DNA of 64,000 nt from Bretschneidera sinensis (lineage: Eukaryota; Streptophyta; Magnoliopsida; Brassicales; Akaniaceae), in NCBI GenBank assembly GCA_023935145.1, contig CM043700.1, positions 140,943,328 to 141,007,327 of the forward strand, written 5' to 3'. A program made the translations under genes and the position numbers. The notes beneath the pieces were generated by a model. That model saw only the letters and a program-made list of their open reading frames with translations. It was not told the DNA's origin and searched no databases. This document shows, one piece after another, positions 23,601 to 33,825 of the stretch; within the stretch, counting starts at the first letter, position 1, and each line of letters opens with the position of its first letter.

Positions 23601-26600
23601 ATTTAGAAAAGAAAATATGTGAAAACATATGGATCCCAAAATACTACTATAATTTTCCAAATCTAAACTAATCATTATTATTCCAGATATGCAAACAAGT
23701 AGCTATTTAATAAGGCCTTTACGTAAAAACTGAGAAATCTGTTAGAATAGTCCAAATTTCTGGGAGTCGTATAAATTTTTAGCAAAGAATTATTTTCTAG
23801 CCACAAATGTTTGAAGATCTCACAGATCTCCAAATCTAAAGAGTTTTCTACTCAGCCAATTTATTTTCATCCAACCTTCCTTTTACATGCTTTCCTGTGC
23901 CAAACGGAGACCAATTTAACTTCCAGATGAAAACTGTCAAAACATATGAGAACTTTCGTTCAAAGATACAGCGGCAAACAGAAAGGCCAGTCCAAACAAT
24001 TTAAAAAGGCAACACTAAAGAGACATCTCATATTACAAGTCAAATGAAACAAGTAATTACGATCATTATAGAAACCCAAATACTTAATTCCAGATTAGTG
24101 TCACCAAGTTTACTAGTTATATCTTCTTAGAAAGTGCTCCAGATTTACTTGTCGCATAAAATTCAACGCTTTTGTTAAACCAGAATTTGATCTAGAAATC
24201 TTAAGATCATAACTAGGTGGCTTACCACTATAAGTTGAGATTAAGGTCTTACCACATCTCGGCTTGCCAAAGTTGCAAACATAGCAATAAAACCTGGAGA
24301 AGTCAAATCAAAAGCATAGCAGCATGATAAAAAAATATATATAAATATATGGTTAAAACCCCATTAAATAACTAAAAATGTCCAGCATCTATCACATATT
24401 GTTCAAAAGATTTACCACTGTATCTGCCCATAAGTTTGACAATTCCAACTCCATTTTCCACACTTTCAACCTCCACATGTGCAGCATTAATGGCCCTTTG
24501 AGCTTCTTCGACGGCCGTATCAAAACCAAACGATTTGTCTATCACCTAAAACCACACGCACAGACACAAAGTTCACCAGTTTAGATGGAGAAGTGCCCTT
24601 TAGATTTGAGAAAATATCTATCAATACATTAAGTTCATATGATTCAGCAACAGGATCTCTCACTAAAATTATGGTAGATAAAACTTACTGCAATATCATT
24701 ATCAATTGTCTTTGGGATGCCAGCAACTGCCACTTGCAGACCACGTTTCTCAACTTCCTTCACAAAATGTGCCAGTAAAAATCCCCAAAAAAGTTTTAAG
24801 AAATAAACATGTCTCAGCATTACAACATGCCAAAACATGGCCTGATACTAAAGTTGACTGAAGGAATGATTTCACATTGAAGGAATATTCACCTTGTAAA
24901 TAAGAGATGCTCCCTTTTGCGTACCATCACCTCCAATAATGTACACCTGAAACAAATAAAGAGATTGATTTTTTCTCTCCTTTTTTTGGGAATAGATATC
25001 TTTTTAATAACTACTGACAACTAAAGCACCTCACTGGTATCAAAGAGAAAACATATATACCTGATTTATACCCCTATCCTGAATGTTATCAACTATCTTG
25101 TTGGTATCATGCCCTCCTCGTGAAGTGCGAAGAAAGGTGCCACCACGTTTATGGATATCATTCACAACTTTAGGGGTCAATGTCATGGTGTTCTTTGAGT
25201 AAAAGCCTCTATATCCTCCCTGGCAATTTCAACAGCACAAAGGTGATACAAAAACTAATAAATTTTAATACAAGATATGTTGTTAAAAATAAAATAAAAT
25301 AAATTAAATATACTGTGAATGGTTGTGGATTCTAGAAAAAACCAAAAGCTTCTTTTCACCCTCTAAAATTTGAAGTCCTAACTCACCTCCCGGACAAATG
25401 CAATGATAACTATTTAGCACTCTTTCAATTTTCCCAATAAAATATCAGGGAGAAATTTCTAATATAAGGAACTCACTCAAATAAAGTCTCTCTCGATAGA
25501 AAAACAACAAAATATTGAAAGGCACTTGTTGAAATTAAGAATTGAAAAGAATTTTGTATTAGTAATTGATGATCTGAATACAATTCAACAGTCCTATATA
25601 TAGACTTATGAATATCAAACCTAATTGGACTAGGAGACATCAACTAGATAAAACAGACATAAACTAAGTAAGACTAAAAAACCTACTAGGACACATAATA
25701 GGAAACCTAATTAAGACTCTTAACATAAACTTAAGTATAACTCTCAACTTCTCAACATAAACCTAATTATAACTCTCAACATTCCCCCTCAAGTTGGAGC
25801 ATACACATGCACCAACTTGTTACAAAGAAACTCATACCAACAACAAATATCATCCAATCTAAAACAAATAAACTCAAGCTCATAAATTATAGTAAACCAT
25901 CAAAACAACTCGGGCTCCATACCCACGACAAACAATTAGGTCACCATATCGGTACCACCTAACGAGACAAGATTTGAGAACACCGGATCAACAAGACTTT
26001 GACTTTTTCTTGTCTTGTTTTTACTAACATTGACTTTGACTTGAATGGGCTCCAATCAATGAGTCAGAAGGATCCAACATCAACACAGGTTGGATCGTGT
26101 TAACAACATCAACATGCATGGGTCAATAACATCAACATCGAGGTGAGGAACACTTGAACACTCAAGAACTCTTCTTTTTTTTTTAACTCTTCTTCTTCTT
26201 CTTCTTTAAATTCGGCTTTTGCTTCGCTATTTTTTATACTGAAGGCTTTTTTTACTGCTCATTTTTTTCTCTTTTTTTAACAATCTCGTTTTTACTCTTT
26301 TTTTTCGTACGAATCTATTTATCAAACTTTCTCAGCTACCTGTGAACAGTACCCAAAAATAGTGCCGTGAACATTGCTCATGAACAGTACCCATGAACAA
26401 TTTTTTTTAAAAGAACCTTTTTTACGTAAAGCACCGAGATTGCGCCGGAAAAATTGCCCGAAAAAAAAATTAGAAACTAAAAATATTCTAAACTATATAT
26501 GGCCATGTTTGGAGACAAGGATTTAAGCCACTTGGAATTGAGCTAACATCCAAGACAAAGATTTAAGACAACCCTATATATATTTAAGCCAACCTTGCTT

Positions 26601-29600
26601 AAATTGTTGGATCCAAACATAGCCTATATATATATATATATATATTAATAATGTTTGTCTCAAATCACCTTCAGGATCTCAAACCTTGAGCTTTGATACC
26701 ATGTTGAAATTAAGAATTGAAAATGATTTTGTATTAGTAATTTATGATCCGAATACAATTCAACAATCCTATATATAGATTTATGAATATCAAACCTAAT
26801 AGAACTAGGAGACATCAACTAGATAAGACAAACATAAACTAAGTAAAACTAAAAAACCTACTAGGACATATAATATGAAAACCAATTAGGATTCTTAACA
26901 TAAACTTAATTATAACTCTCAACCTCTCAACATAAACTTAATTATAACTCTCAACAACACTAAGCTCTCAAAAGTCAGAAATAAAAGCACAAAGGGTCTT
27001 GAGAGAGTATCAAAATTTAAAGAAAACATTTAACAAGTAAATTTTAAAGGAAAAAGATATAGCAGATAATTCGAACAATTAAGAAAAAACTCTCTTTAGT
27101 GAAGGAAATACAAAATATATTAAACACACCTCAATGCCAAGTATGTCATTAACGCCATACATGTAGTTCAAGCCACATACTATCTCCCGAATGACTGTGT
27201 TTATTCCTGGGCATAAACCCCCGCAAGTCACTATGCAAGCTCGCACTTCATCTGAATTGAAAGAAACCTACCATCAGAGAAACATTAAATTAGTTTTCGT
27301 GATCCAACGTCACAAGGGTATGCAATACTGGTTCTAGAAGATAATATACTTTTTCTCGAGGCCCTGCACGCCGAAAGTGTACTCCTCTGGGACTACCTTT
27401 CTGAACAACAATCTGAAGGAGATGTAATGTGAGTAACTGAGAGAGAGACAGAGAGAGAGAGCATAGAATATCCCAGAACCCAATGCAGGCTCTGCAACTG
27501 TGGGACTAGATGAGATGGACATATCATATCAAATGTTAGCTAAGATATCTTCTACTCACTCTATGGGCAACCACATCTTCTGGGCTGACAAAAGTTTTCC
27601 TAGCAAAAACAGAAGACAAATGCATTTTTTTTATCAGTAACAGAATATAAATGTATAGTAAACACAAAATAACATCTAAATGGCTAGAAGGAACATTTAG
27701 GGTTATTTAATAAAAATGGTCACACTATAGACTTGCAGATGAGCTTACTTGACAACAGCATATGCTTGGCTCTGTTGTAATGGATTTGGGTACAACTGAA
27801 AGAAAAGAAGCAACATATAAATTACAAATTACCCATAGATGAGATAGATGGAAAGACACAAGCATCATCAGCATGTATAAGCCAAAAGAAGACTAGAAAT
27901 TGATAGTTAATGATGGTGGAATTGGATGAAGAATTGGCCTCGAAAATCAACTCAAGAAACCCTTAATATCAACTTACTGGGGTCACTAACACGATTAACT
28001 AATCCTTTTTTCGTCATTCAGAATTTGCCTAAAGTCAGATTCGCCATAAAGGTCAAGGCAATAATACCTCCTTTACTACCTCTATCCACGTCATCATTGG
28101 CCTCCCCTTTACACTCTTCACTCTCATTTGTCCTTCCCAGTTCCCACGAATATGCATTTATACTTTTAACATTGCATAGAACCAAACTATTGGTCAACCT
28201 TTCCCCATCCTCAACATCCAACTGTTTGCAAATGTATTTGTTTTTCTACTTTATCTTTCTTTCTTTTTTTTTGGAAAAATGATATCTTTATTCATACAAA
28301 ATAAAACACTAAAGTATAAAAACTGCTACCAGTACAAATTTAGCTCACAAGAGACTACTACAACAAAGCTAAACTAGTACCCTAATTTTCACATAATTCC
28401 CTATTGTTAACAGTGTTAATATCTCACCCACTAATGATGCGGTCTCTAACATCAGTTTCCAAAATTTAAAGATTGCACCTCTACCATGAAACAAATTCTG
28501 GTGGTGCCTCCTGTTTCTCTCCCTCCAAATTTGAAGAATATAAGCTCCCCAAGCTAATTTCATAAGAACAACTTAAAACGAGGCTCCTCTAAGATTGAAC
28601 AACTGAAAAAGAGGTGATCTCTAGTTACCTCAACGGAGTTGCAAAAAACACACAAGGTATTACCCATGTAAACCCCATTTACCCCATTTTTCTGCTTGCT
28701 TAGTAGAGTATATTGAGGATAGCTAGCCAGTATATAAATCTATACTTTGGGATAGCTTGTGGAAACTAAACCAATTTACACCAATATACTTTAGGAAACT
28801 TCTTTGAAAACTCTTCACAAGTATCTGCAGCTTTTTAAACACTAATCCTTGAGATAGTCCAATTTACACCAACATACTTTAGGAAACTTCTTTGAAATCT
28901 CTTTACAAGTATCTGTTGCTTTTTAAACACTAATTCTTGAGATAGTCCTCCTCATGGATAAATCAAATCAGAAATGGCTGCCTGAATATGAACAAGTTGT
29001 TCAAATCTAGCTGGAGTCACTTACAAATAGGCTACAATCCCCATCCTTAACGACTATAGCAACCTTAGCTTGAAGAGGAACGACAGAATCATAGAGTGCC
29101 CTTCTACCAATTACTTGTAAAAGTGGCCCCTAGGGAGCCAGTTATCAAACTAAAGAAAGGTATCCAAACTATCACCCAAAATACACTTTATAAAAGTCTA
29201 GCTTCACCCCTAGCTGCCAACAGTGACTTTCGGGAAAGGGTTTAAGCAAGCTTAATGATGGGGTACATAAGGGTATGAAGACAAATTTGTAATCAGGAAA
29301 AACTTATGGATTTTAAGAATTATATTTTAGTAGGGATTTTAGAACATAGCATTTTATTAGAATTTAATTTCTTGGAATATGATTAGAAATTTAGGACGTA
29401 GTATTTATCAGTGTTGAATTTCTTTATTTAAAGTGTTGGAGTAGGTCTAGGACATCTAAGATCTCTATGTTAATTTTCAAGTAGCTTTGAATGAATAAAA
29501 AATCAGATTTTTGGAAATTGAATATTGTTCAACTTCTCTCAACCTCCAGGTAGCCTGGTTTCACTTTCAATCTCCAGTGTAGCCTGGTCTCTATTTCTTC

Positions 29601-30841
29601 TTTATCTTGTTCTACATCACTTAAATCCAGTTTGCTTAAATATCTTCAAGCTTAAATTGCCTTGAAGAGATTTAAGCAAGCTAATCCTTCCCCAAACGTC
29701 GTCAACATCTTTCTCCAACTCCAAGTACAATCCTTTGGAATGGAAACTGACCAAAGCTTTTGATCCACGCAACTCACAAAGAGCCAGTGCGGACAAATAA
29801 AACCCATATACTTCTATTAAATCCTCCCTTGCGTCATTACCTCCGTCTATGAATTTTACCACATGGAAGCACTCAAATAAAAAACTCTTCTAAGTTCTAG
29901 TTCAATATAGATATTACATTCTTGAAAGAAAAAATGTACTATAAAATTAAAAGTGTTTTAACATAACAGCCTATGGTCTATGCACACGGTAACCGATGTC
30001 AAATTTCAACTAATACACTTCTCATTTTCCCCGGTCTCACGCATAAGCATCCAATCTCTGGCCAACATGCTTGGAGCACTTAGTAAGTACAGTATAGCTA
30101 TCTTAATGAGCACACAAGATAATTAGTACTAGTACTGAACAATTACACTCTATGTAAAACAAATGAATTCTATAATTTTTATAGAACCCATTTCGAATTC
30201 TATAATTGCCAAAAAAAAAACCTTGGAATTCATTTCGAAATGAATTCACTGTAATTGAGTTTGATTGTTGCAAATTTTAACAAAATTGATAGAATTTAAA
30301 ATGAATTCTACAAAATGAAAAATAAAAAGCTATATGGAACAAAATACTCTCTTCTCTCTCTCCTTCCCTCCCTGTCCACTTTTGATTTTTTCATTTATTT
30401 CAAACATTAGAATTCAAATGAAATCTACAATTTAAAATTCCTTGAATTCGATTTGATTTAGTTCCAAACAGACTCTTAAACTTCATTGCCTATCTCTTAA
30501 GGCATAACCAAACACGCATGATTAAACTAGTACAAAAAAAAAGATCGACAGGAAAACGAGAACTGAAATAGAAACAAAGCATGAATTACCGGTAAATCGG
30601 GGAGGAAATTAGTTAAGTGAGGAACGTCGTCGAGGACGAAACCATCATCAGCTGTTTGATTCGAACACTGAGCTCTGATTGGGCGATTTTGGCGCGAAAC
30701 CAATGGTTTTCTTGGGATGTTCTTGGATTTGAAAATCGAATTGCGGAAGACTGGATATAGTGTAAGATTGTGGAAGTTGAAGGGAAACGATGTAGGGAAA
30801 AGTGAAGTAGAGGAGAGGGGAGCGGGAACTGAAATTTCCAT
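20626..30841 (-). CDS. PFK4: ATP-dependent 6-phosphofructokinase, plastid type, 14 exons
   Basis: It phosphorylates fructose 6-phosphate to fructose 1,6-bisphosphate in glycolysis. Exons (minus strand, each with GT/AG limits and unbroken frame): 30841-30590, 27795-27749, 27599-27560, 27412-27350, 27267-27130, 25219-25061, 24946-24893, 24757-24689, 24545-24416, 24293-24253, 23139-22915, 22644-22596, 22040-21886, 20799-20626. Total 1596 nt, 531 aa, close to Arabidopsis PFK4. Residues 1-58 are Ser/Pro/basic-rich with RAQC, a probable plastid transit peptide. GGDGT (238-242) has the Gly expected of ATP rather than pyrophosphate users; PKTIDND (266-272) is the catalytic loop; MGRYSG (313-318) and PESPF (337-341) bind fructose 6-phosphate. 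One oddity is Ser where I recall Tyr in the VYFNSD motif at the start of exon 5. An in-frame ATG 42 nt upstream is possible. Two introns hold transposon debris but splice sites are intact. Confidence 0.95.
23213..23627. repeat. Two-copy tandem duplication, 203-bp unit, in a PFK intron
   Basis: Units starting at 23213 and 23416 share GTCTCTCAGTTGGATAAGTA, AAATGGGAATAAACC, AAATGGTCACCAGGAAA, CATAGAGCCCTTCACTACAG and GACTGGCTTAAACTA in the same order, with only a few differences. It lies between PFK exons 10 and 11. Confidence 0.9.
25527..25781 (-). repeat. 3' LTR of the intronic copia-like element
   Basis: This 255-bp LTR has TG...CA ends. On the minus strand it directly follows the polypurine tract. 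Confidence 0.88.
26501..26624. mobile_element. Nested MITE inside the copia-like element
   Basis: GGCCATGTTTGGA at the left is mirrored by TCCAAACATAGCC at the right, with TTAAGCC/GGCTTAAAT-like subterminal matches. AT-rich 8-bp flanks (CTATATAT / TATATATA) suggest, but do not prove, a hAT-type insertion. Confidence 0.55.
26702..26956 (-). repeat. 5' LTR of the intronic copia-like element
   Basis: This 255-bp LTR has TG...CA ends. On the minus strand it directly precedes the Met-tRNA primer-binding site. Confidence 0.88.
28265..29250 (-). mobile_element. LINE (non-LTR retrotransposon) 3' remnant in PFK intron 1
   Basis: Read on the minus strand, broken reading frames carry features of the C-terminal part of plant L1-type LINE proteins. 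These are a DNWLPRGPL-like motif near 29130, [18 protein letters not shown] (zf-RVT type) near 28620-28660, and an [12 protein letters not shown] motif near 28500-28530. The 3' end has ATAAAGATATCATTTTT then an A-rich tail (T run at 28266-28273 on the plus strand). Many stops and frameshifts and no 5' part; a dead, truncated copy. Confidence 0.78.
28771..28947. repeat. Two-copy tandem duplication, 88-bp unit
   Basis: Units starting at 28771 and 28859 share CCAATTTACACCAA, TACTTTAGGAAACTTCTTTG, CTTTTTAAACACTAAT and TTGAGATAGTCC. It lies inside the LINE remnant. Confidence 0.85.
29256..29619. mobile_element. Solo LTR, 364 bp, with 5-bp target duplication
   Basis: The segment starts TGATGGGG and ends CTACATCA, giving TG...CA ends. 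It is flanked by a perfect CTTAA duplication (29251-29255 and 29620-29624). No internal retrotransposon sequence or second LTR is next to it, so it looks like a solo LTR left by LTR-LTR recombination. It sits in PFK intron 1 beside the LINE remnant. Confidence 0.65.
30150..30480. mobile_element. MITE-like repeat, copy 1
   Basis: This segment is related along its length to 40815-41145 (shared AAACAAAT-AATTCTATA, AATTGAGTT-GTT, TTCTCTTTCTC-type tract, CATTTGTTTCAAACAT). It has GTTTG-type ends, is AT-rich and non-coding, and lies in PFK intron 1 near exon 1. Confidence 0.6.
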
Positions 30842-30881
30842 GGAAACGATCAAATATGTAGTTCTTACAACGAAACTGTAC

Positions 30882-30892
30882 AATATATATAT

Positions 30893-30931
<39 letters not shown>

Positions 30932-30932
30932 A
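30882..30932. repeat. (TA)n microsatellite upstream of PFK
   Basis: An interrupted TA/GTA tract lies about 40-90 bp upstream of the chosen PFK start codon, so it may be in the leader or core promoter. Confidence 0.85.
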
Positions 30933-33019
30933 TTTAATTAAATTTTTATAAATTGTAAAATTAACTTTAAACGGAACTCAAATAAGATGAATTCCACCCG
31001 ATCGTTTGATCACTCTGATGAGCGAGGATTGTTTTTAGATCAAACTTGAACTTTGGACTTTTCTTATTTCTAATAATATGATTGGAAAAAGACGTCTCTC
31101 CCCTTTTTTCCCTTTTTTTTTTTTCTTGAATGAAATGTCTGGAAATTCTGGGGCACCGGAATTTATAAAAAGGACCGATTTGGCACACAAATGATTCATT
31201 TGTACTCCTAATCTTTTTTAACAGACATTGGTATTGCTAATTAAAGCGTAGAACTACTCATACCAAACCAAAGCCATTTGTTTGTAAAATGTAAAGGCAC
31301 CACCGAAGGTGTTGCTCAAAATCAAATTGAAGACCACTAGCTAACCTTTTTCCTTGGCAAATGACGCACGCAACAGCCAATTGGGTTATGCATTAATATA
31401 CAAAGAATTAGACTTTTTTTTCATCGGTTTAAAATTTTAAAATAATTGATAATTTGATTTTTTTTATTATAATATTAAAGTTTTAGGTTTTGATTTTGAG
31501 TTTAAGTTTTTGAGATACTCTTTCTTCATTTAATATTTGATCTAATTATTTGATCGCTTAAGCTTTTAAGATAATTGATATCTCAGTTATTTTTTAATAA
31601 TCACTAAATTAAGACTTATTAATGACCTTAATTGTAATTTTTAAACTCCTCTTATTAGGGATGTTAATAAATCAGATCAAATACGAAAGGTCCATCCACC
31701 ATCACATGTGAGATTCATCATTCGCTTTTACTACCATCCCGATAATTGAATGGAAATTTTTGACATAAATCCACCCAATGCGGGTAAAAAGACCATTCAC
31801 CTCTACCGGTTATCATCCAACTTTTTATTTTAAAAAGAAATTCTAAATGTTGGTTTACTCATAAAATGTATGAATACACGTGTTTATTATCATTAAAAAA
31901 TTGTATTGTTAGTTAACAACATAAACTTTATGAGACAAATATTTTTTTAAATATGATATTTTATCAAAGGTAAAATTGATATTTCATAAACTTGTGTCAT
32001 AAAGGAATACGAATAAAATGAGAATTTGCTTCAGCTACCACTCACTTATTACCATCCAACTATCAATCCGAAAATAAAATTTTACTTTTACTGTCAACTT
32101 ATTATCCGTTTTAAAAAAAATAAAAAATGAAAAATAAAAAAAAACAATCCAACCAAAATGGATTAATCGAATTTCGAATGTTGGATATGTTTTTAACATC
32201 CATTACGTCTTGTGGCCAAAAAGAGTATGACGGGACCAAATGAGCAGCCAAAAGCATTCTCATTTTCATTGAAGAAGTAAAGCCACTAATAAGAACAAAA
32301 CACATGCTTCAAACCAAATGAGTACCCAAAACCTTTCCATTCAGCACATAATTCACATACACATACCGTCGCTAATAATATAACCTGTCATCAAATTTGC
32401 ATCATTTTCCATTCTATTGAATTTCTGCAACTCCAGGACATAAAACGTCACTTTTCTTTTTCAATATTTAAATTAGGTTAATGTAATTGACACCCTTTTA
32501 TATATTTTGCTTGGCAATTACTCGCATCTAGCCCTGACCTATCCCACTTTTTTTTTGTGAAAGGAGGAGGTGGTCCAAGCTAAAAGACTAAAACATCAGT
32601 CATGCCGTACCTGAAACCTGACCAAATATTATTAAACGTTCCATTGTACAGTAACATTTCTTCATATAGACTATTAATTGATTTTAGCGATTGAAGCTTA
32701 TATTGTGCAAGGTCATCGGTCTGGCAAGTAACAAAACAAGAACAAATACGAAAAATTCAAAGTTTACATTTACTCTGAGCTGGTAGAGGCGTGTGTACAT
32801 ACAATACGCAATTGATGAAAAGAATAAACAAATCGTGTGTACGAGGATTGATATGAGAATTAGCTTGAATTCAACCTGCAACCACAAGAGTTTTAGGCAA
32901 ACCTTAATAATGTAGGAACAAGATTTTCTGGGTGTCAGTAGCATATTCAGCAGCAGGCTTACCTAAGAGAACCTTGCATCCTTAGCTCCAATGTCTTACT
33001 ACTAGGAATCATTCGGCTT
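30933..33019. other. Intergenic DNA between PFK and the esterase gene
   Basis: The left part is the PFK upstream region and the right part the esterase 3' flank. I see no other gene. AT-rich throughout, with chance ORFs only. Confidence 0.5.
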
Positions 33020-33364
33020 TTAAGTAAGGAACTGATCAATTATATGTTGTATGACATCTGCACCTTCTATATGCATGGTTTGATTTTTCACCTGCAAAAA
33101 TGCCCAGAGTCAGTTTCTGCTCCTCCAGAAAAAAGGTAAATTTATGGGTGCATCCCTAACTGATCAGTGTTCAATCACAGATAATCAGCTCTTCAACGTG
33201 AAATGAGTGATCAAGACTGAATACCAACGACATTGAACGAGGGGTGATAGCTATATTTGCAATCCATGACAGACTTCTAGGGAATTCACGTCTCCATTGC
33301 GTAACAGCTCAAAGTCTATTCTTTCACACTATGTATACCACTCACTAGAATAAAGAAAAACACA

Positions 33365-33426
<62 letters not shown>

Positions 33427-33773
33427 CACCCTAGAAATGTGTTTTTTTGTATGTCCTAAACAAATAACAAACACACTGTTAGGGGCAGGAAGCCGACGAA
33501 TGTTCCCCGCCAGAAATGAGAAAGATGGAAAAGAAATTTCTTAAAAAGAAAAAAAGAGACTTTAAATCTATTCTTGATTGTGACAATATTAGAAATATAA
33601 TGGAAAAGATTGACACTTAAAAAATTTGTTTTGTAGCATCTAAGCACTAAAAGATTATTGTTATGTTTGGAAATCATAACACGTATGAGTAAAACCCAAA
33701 CAACCTGATCTGTAAGAAATAGAAAATAGAAGGATAGTTCACACTTTGTGTATACAAATTCACATGTGTCTAC

Positions 33774-33825
<52 letters not shown>

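Larger units (their letters stand above)
25527..26956 (-). mobile_element. Non-autonomous copia-like LTR element, 1.43 kb, in PFK intron 5
   Basis: Two 255-bp direct repeats (25527-25781 and 26702-26956) both begin TGTTGAAATTAAGAATTG and end AACTCTCAACA, with about 20 differences by eye. Read on the minus strand, the right copy is the 5' LTR and is followed directly by TGGTATCAAAGC (26690-26701), a primer-binding site for initiator Met tRNA. The left copy is preceded by the purine tract TTGAGGGGGAA (25782-25792). Possible target duplication GCACT/ACACT, one mismatch. The 920-bp interior has no gag or pol coding, so the element is non-autonomous or internally deleted. It lies in the same orientation as the gene, in the 1.84-kb intron between exons 5 and 6. 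Confidence 0.88.

Noticed and set aside
27926..28282. 118-codon plus-strand ORF in PFK intron 1
   Set aside because: Antisense to the gene, pyrimidine-rich, without recognisable domains, and ends in the LINE poly-A region.
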